In this document: positions 60,445 to 64,000 of the stretch, in pieces
Layout: each line of letters starts with the position of its first letter
Numbering within the stretch: the first letter of the stretch is position 1
Program-made: the position numbers and the translations under genes
Notes under the pieces: generated by a model
Seen by the model: only the letters and a program-made list of their open reading frames with translations
What the model was told of the DNA's origin: nothing
Database searches by the model: none
Assembly: GCA_958415665.1 (NCBI GenBank)
Contig: CATYZK010000006.1
Location: 1-64,000, forward strand
Direction: 5' to 3'
DNA from: an uncultured Collinsella sp.
GTDB lineage: Bacteria > Actinomycetota > Coriobacteriia > Coriobacteriales > Coriobacteriaceae
DNA: 64,000 nucleotides

Positions 60445-63444
60445 CTATTTCTTAAGAAGGTACGGATAGCTGTCGCGCACGGCCTTGATGGTCAGGCGGA
60501 CGGCCTCGGGCAGACCGGTGTTGACGGCATCGACCGAGACGGTGCGGACCGTGCCGGCGACGCGGACCTTAAAGTGATCCTCGTCCACGGCCAGGAAGCC
60601 CTCGTTCTCGGAGTTCTCCATGTCCTGCTCGCTCCAGAACAGGGTGAGCTTGTCCTTGTAGGGACGACCCTCCTGGTAGGGGCAGAACACGGCGCAGTTG
60701 CCGCACTCGTTGCACATGCCGTCGACATGGACGACCTGATGCTTGGCCAGGCCCGGCACCTTAATTGCCACGTTGGCGCGGTTGGGGCATACGTCGCAGC
60801 AGACCTCGCACACCGAGCCGCAGCCTAGGCAGCGGGTCTTGGTGCAATTGCGCTTGTCGCGGCACAGCGACCCCTTGCGCTCGTAGCAGGCGTCCTCGCG
60901 ACCGGCCTGAGCATTCTGGTCGGCGTACTTGTTAAAGTCCACGCCAGCGATGGCACGGGCGACCTCGGCGGCGTCGGCGATAGCCTCGACCACGGTGGCC
61001 GGACCGCGACGGCAGTCACCGGCAGCCCAGACGCCCTCGACGCCGGTGGAGGTGGCGGCAAGGCGGCCGCGACGGTCGTGCTCGACGCCCGCGGCATCGT
61101 ACAGGCTGGCATCGATGCCCTCGCCCACGGCGCAGATCACCGTGGTGGCGGGAAGCTCGACGGTCTCGCCCGTGGCGACAGGGCTGCGACGGCCGCTTGC
61201 ATCCGGCTCGCCAAGCTCCATAACATCGCAGGTCAGCACGGCGCCGTTGAGCGCCTTGGGCGCCAGCAGCTCGCAGAACTCAACGCCGTCAGCAAGAGCA
61301 AGATCGAGCTCTTCCTCGTCGGCGGGCATTTGCTTCTTGGTGCGGCGATACACCAGGCGCACGTTCTTCACGCCAGCCAGGCGCTTGGCCACGCGGGCCG
61401 CGTCCATAGCGGTATTGCCGGCGCCGATGACCACGACATCCTCGCCCAGCTCGAGTTTCTCGCCCTTCTTGGCGGCCTCGAGGAACTCCAGCACGTCGAG
61501 CTCGGCGCCCTCGCCCAGGCCCGCAGAGCCGGGCATCCAGGCACCGGTTGCCACGACCACGTCGGTGAAGCCCTGGGCCTTGAGTTCGTCGATGGAATCC
61601 ACGCGAGCGTTGAGCTGCACCTTGGCGCCAAAGGCCAGGCAGAGCTCGGCGTCGTGGGAGATATCGTCGCTGGCGATACGGAACTCGGGGATGACGTGAC
61701 GGACCACGCCGCCAAGCGAATCGCGGGCCTCGAAGATAGTGACGGGCACGCCGGCGCGCGTCAGGAAGAACGCCGTCGCCAGACCGGCCGGGCCGCCGCC
61801 GATAACGGCAACGTTGTACTCGCCGTCGTTGGCGATGGCCTGGGCGCGCAGCTTGGGCAGCACGGCGGTCATGGCCTCGCGGGCGGCCTTGAGCTTGCTG
61901 GCGCGAATCTGGGCGCCCTCGGGCTCGTAGAACGCACGCTCGCAGGCACGGCCGCAGGGATGCGGGCAGATGGTACCGGTAATGAACGGCAGGGCGTTGC
62001 GCTCGATGATGATGTTGAGTGCGTCCTCGTAGCGGCCCTCGTCAACAGCCGCCAGGTAGGCGGGAATGTCCTGCTGGATGGGGCAGCTCGTGCGGCACGG
62101 CGTGGTAAAGCAGTCGGAAAGCGGGCTCTTGCCGGCGACCTTGCGGTCGGGCAGCGGGCGCAGCGGCTTCTTGTAGAGCGGGTTGGTGAGCGAGTCGGTC
62201 TGGATCGCAGTCACGGCCTCGAGCGAGACGCCCGCGAACGGCTTGCCGTCCAGGTCGGTGAACTCGCCGGCCATCTGACTAAAGCGCTCGTAGCCACCGG
62301 GCTTGAGCACGTCGGTCGCCAGGGTGACGGGCCAAATGCCGGCATCGTACAGGGCGCGGATGTTGTAGACCGTGGCGCCGCCGGAGTAGCTGATGCGCAG
62401 CTTGCCATCGAACTGCTCGGTAATGCGGCGAGCAGCCTCGATGGTCAGCGAGAACAGCGAACGGCCGGACATGTACATCTCGGTGGAAGGTAGCTCGTTC
62501 CTGGTCACGTCGACGGGGAACGTGTTGGTCAGCTTGACGCCAAACTCCAGGCCGCGCTCGGCGCACAGGGCAATCAGGCGCTCGAACATGGGCACGGCGT
62601 CGGCCCACTGCAGGTCCTCGCGGAAGTGCGTGTCATCGAAGACGATGTAGTCAAAGCCCAGCTCGTTGAGGCGCTGGCGGGCAAACTCATAGCCCAGCAG
62701 CGTGGGGTTGCACTTGATGTAGGTGTTGAGGCCCTTCTCGGTGATCAGATAGGTCGCAATGCGCTCAATCTCCGCCGGCGGGCAGCCATGCAGCGTGGAT
62801 TCGGTGATGGAGTTGGACACGCGCGCCGGAATGGACTCGACAAACGCGGCGTCGACATGCTCAAACTTGTCCAGATTGGCGAGCGCCCATGCGCGGCACT
62901 CGTTCCAGACGTCAGAGCCGCTGGCGTCCTTCATGCCCTCGATGTAGGCGTCGACCTTGGCGCTCTTAATACCCTCGAGGTCATAACCCACGGACATGTT
63001 GAAGACAAAGCCATCCGGGCTGCCCAGACCGTACTCGCGAGCGATCAGGTGGCAGGCAAACCATGCCTTCACGTACTCGGCAAAGGCCTGCGGAACCTCG
63101 AGCTCGGTCGACCATTCGCAGTTGTAGCACTCGTCCTGAGCCACGATGCACGGCTTGTTGACGCACTTGGAGAGCTCCTCGCCGTCCATAACCTGGACGG
63201 TCTTGAGCTCAAAGAAGCGGGAACCGGCCACGTAGGATGCCACGATGTTCTGGGCCAGCTGCGTATTGGGACCGGCGGCCGGGCCAAACGGAGTCTCGAT
63301 GCGCTCGTCAAAAATGGGAAGCGCGCCCTCCTGGTTGGCCGTGACCATCTTGCGCACGCCAAAGATGGCGTCCTGGGTCTTATGCTCCTCGATGATCCAG
63401 TTCATCAGCTGCGAAAACGGGATCGGCCTCATGATGTCGCTCAT
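60445..63444 (-). CDS. ygfK: YgfK, putative selenate reductase-type flavin/Fe-S oxidoreductase
   Basis: 999 residues. The first ~430 form a dihydropyrimidine-dehydrogenase-like barrel region. The middle is a GltD-like unit with an N-terminal Fe-S region (CRTSCPIQQDIPAYL), FAD motif VIGGGPAGLATAFFL and NAD(P) motif VVVIGAGNTAMDAARVA. The C-terminus has CLGCGSVCEVCCDVCP and CNECGNCAVFCPYQ clusters. The family name comes from a selenate phenotype; in purine clusters it is thought to move electrons between NAD(P)H and purine-ring reactions. ATG 63444 has GAGGAGC upstream; the frame is open to 63492. Confidence 0.93.
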   Translation of the reverse strand: MSDIMRPIPFSQLMNWIIEEHKTQDAIFGVRKMVTANQEGALPIFDERIETPFGPAAGPNTQLAQNIVASYVAGSRFFELKTVQVMDGEELSKCVNKPCIVAQDECYNCEWSTELEVPQAFAEYVKAWFACHLIAREYGLGSPDGFVFNMSVGYDLEGIKSAKVDAYIEGMKDASGSDVWNECRAWALANLDKFEHVDAAFVESIPARVSNSITESTLHGCPPAEIERIATYLITEKGLNTYIKCNPTLLGYEFARQRLNELGFDYIVFDDTHFREDLQWADAVPMFERLIALCAERGLEFGVKLTNTFPVDVTRNELPSTEMYMSGRSLFSLTIEAARRITEQFDGKLRISYSGGATVYNIRALYDAGIWPVTLATDVLKPGGYERFSQMAGEFTDLDGKPFAGVSLEAVTAIQTDSLTNPLYKKPLRPLPDRKVAGKSPLSDCFTTPCRTSCPIQQDIPAYLAAVDEGRYEDALNIIIERNALPFITGTICPHPCGRACERAFYEPEGAQIRASKLKAAREAMTAVLPKLRAQAIANDGEYNVAVIGGGPAGLATAFFLTRAGVPVTIFEARDSLGGVVRHVIPEFRIASDDISHDAELCLAFGAKVQLNARVDSIDELKAQGFTDVVVATGAWMPGSAGLGEGAELDVLEFLEAAKKGEKLELGEDVVVIGAGNTAMDAARVAKRLAGVKNVRLVYRRTKKQMPADEEELDLALADGVEFCELLAPKALNGAVLTCDVMELGEPDASGRRSPVATGETVELPATTVICAVGEGIDASLYDAAGVEHDRRGRLAATSTGVEGVWAAGDCRRGPATVVEAIADAAEVARAIAGVDFNKYADQNAQAGREDACYERKGSLCRDKRNCTKTRCLGCGSVCEVCCDVCPNRANVAIKVPGLAKHQVVHVDGMCNECGNCAVFCPYQEGRPYKDKLTLFWSEQDMENSENEGFLAVDEDHFKVRVAGTVRTVSVDAVNTGLPEAVRLTIKAVRDSYPYLLKK

Positions 63445-63543
63445 AGTGAGCTCCTCTCTGTAACGCCCGGCGAGACCGCGCGGCGGGCGCAAATACGGTG
63501 TAGCGCTAGCACAAGCGCCGGCGACCCCGCGGAGGTCGCCTAT

Positions 63544-63579
63544 ACGCGCGTCGGATGCGGCGAAACATCCGACGCGCGT
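63544..63579. repeat. Perfect hairpin between ssnA and ygfK
   Basis: ACGCGCGTCGGATG and CATCCGACGCGCGT form a 14-bp perfect stem around CGGCGAAA. No T-run follows, so it may set mRNA stability or partial attenuation between ssnA and ygfK. Confidence 0.7.
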
Positions 63580-63593
63580 GAATCTACTTGTAA

Positions 63594-64000
63594 TTAGTAG
63601 GCGCGATCGTTGAGCGTGCTCCAGAGCTTCTTGGACTCAGCCATGGTCCACGCGTTGATCTTGTCCTCATCGATACCGACAAACTCGCGATCCTTGTACA
63701 GGACGCGGCCGTTGATGATGGTGGTGCGGCAGTTTTTGCCCATCATGCCAAAGAGCATGTGGCCGTCGATGTTCTCCTCGCTCAGCGGCGTAAAGGGCTT
63801 GTAGTCCATGACGATGACGTCGGCGGCAGCGCCGGCCTCGAGCACACCGAGCTTGCGATCGAAGTACTTGCTGGCCATCTTGGCGTTATTCTCGAACAGC
63901 ATGGTCATGGCCTCGCACCAGCCCACGTTGGGCATGGCGGCGTTGTGGCGCTGGATGATCAGGAAGACCTTGAGGCTCTCGAGCATGTCGTGGGTGTAGG
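63594..64000 (-). CDS. ssnA: SsnA-type aminohydrolase (5' part outside window)
   Basis: About the last 134 residues of a chlorohydrolase/amidohydrolase-family protein: GWCEAMTMLFENNAKMASKYF, then GVLEAGAAADVIVMDYKPFTPLSEENIDGHMLFG and a C-terminal strand (TTIINGRVLYKD), matching SsnA, the usual neighbour of ygfK. Proposed to hydrolyse an early purine-ring product. The metal-binding N-terminal part is beyond the right edge, so completeness cannot be judged. It is the promoter-proximal gene of the ygfK-ferredoxin-xdhD operon in this window. Confidence 0.88.
   Translation of the reverse strand, partial: YTHDMLESLKVFLIIQRHNAAMPNVGWCEAMTMLFENNAKMASKYFDRKLGVLEAGAAADVIVMDYKPFTPLSEENIDGHMLFGMMGKNCRTTIINGRVLYKDREFVGIDEDKINAWTMAESKKLWSTLNDRAY

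Overview
The window looks like the chromosome of a high-GC, anaerobic, gut-associated actinobacterium of the Coriobacteriia, most like Collinsella. The reasons are the protein sequences, the alanine/acid-tailed ribosomal proteins, and a complete-looking selenium-type anaerobic purine-degradation gene set. No tRNA, rRNA, integrase, transposase or CRISPR array was found. LAYOUT. 1-16.9 kb is housekeeping: secA (5' part only), rpmE, an ACT-domain protein, citrate synthase, two convergent Cof-type HAD phosphatases, adenine deaminase, tyrS, a U32-family protein, a bifunctional penicillin-binding protein, argR, a family 2 glycosyltransferase and truA. 16.9-26.8 kb is one long minus-strand operon, rplE-rpsN-rpsH-rplF-rplR-rpsE-rpmD-rplO-secY-adk-map-infA-rpmJ-rpsM-rpsK-rpsD-rpoA-rplQ. 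It begins abruptly at rplE; the usual rplN-rplX and S10-type genes are not upstream. 27.1-37.3 kb holds the first half of the purine/hydantoin cluster: xdhC, yqeB, yqeC, hydantoinase, a mocA-like gene, ygeW, ygeY, ygeX and a divergent YheO/DauR-type regulator with two palindromic operators. 37.4-57.1 kb is accessory DNA, in parts visibly AT-richer. It carries hypothetical membrane proteins, two DUF4230 proteins, a Gabija-like ATPase/TOPRIM plus UvrD-helicase pair, a duplicated and decayed DEDDh exonuclease flanking an unknown 411-residue protein, a small hydrophobic peptide behind a LexA-like box, a DUF4143 pseudogene, an AAA-DUF234 ATPase, an AbiEi/DUF559-like protein and an MMPL/YhgE-like envelope pair. 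57.1-64 kb holds the second half of the purine cluster: a fused Fe-S/molybdenum xanthine dehydrogenase-type enzyme, a four-cluster ferredoxin, ygfK and the 3' part of ssnA. HOW IT WORKS TOGETHER. By family knowledge the two purine blocks form one pathway. Adenine deaminase and the selenium-dependent molybdenum hydroxylase feed purine oxidation or reduction. SsnA and the hydantoinase open rings, YgeW and YgeY handle carbamoyl and amide steps, YgeX deaminates 2,3-diaminopropionate, and YgfK with the ferredoxin carries electrons. XdhC, YqeB, YqeC and the MocA-like protein mature the cofactor. In E. coli these genes lie together; here about 20 kb of accessory genes separates them. MOST UNUSUAL. 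Four intergenic arrays (near 48.2, 50.0, 51.65 and 56.8 kb) each contain about five imperfect hairpins at an almost exact 62-bp period, all in one orientation. They sit at the boundaries of successive accessory gene blocks, and the first two look like duplicated copies flanking the AAA-DUF234 gene. Several other long palindromes occur: a 129-bp one inside the ribosomal operon, a matched pair of 67-bp ones, a 120-bp one between ygeX and ygeY, and a perfect 50-bp one upstream of the AAA-DUF234 gene.
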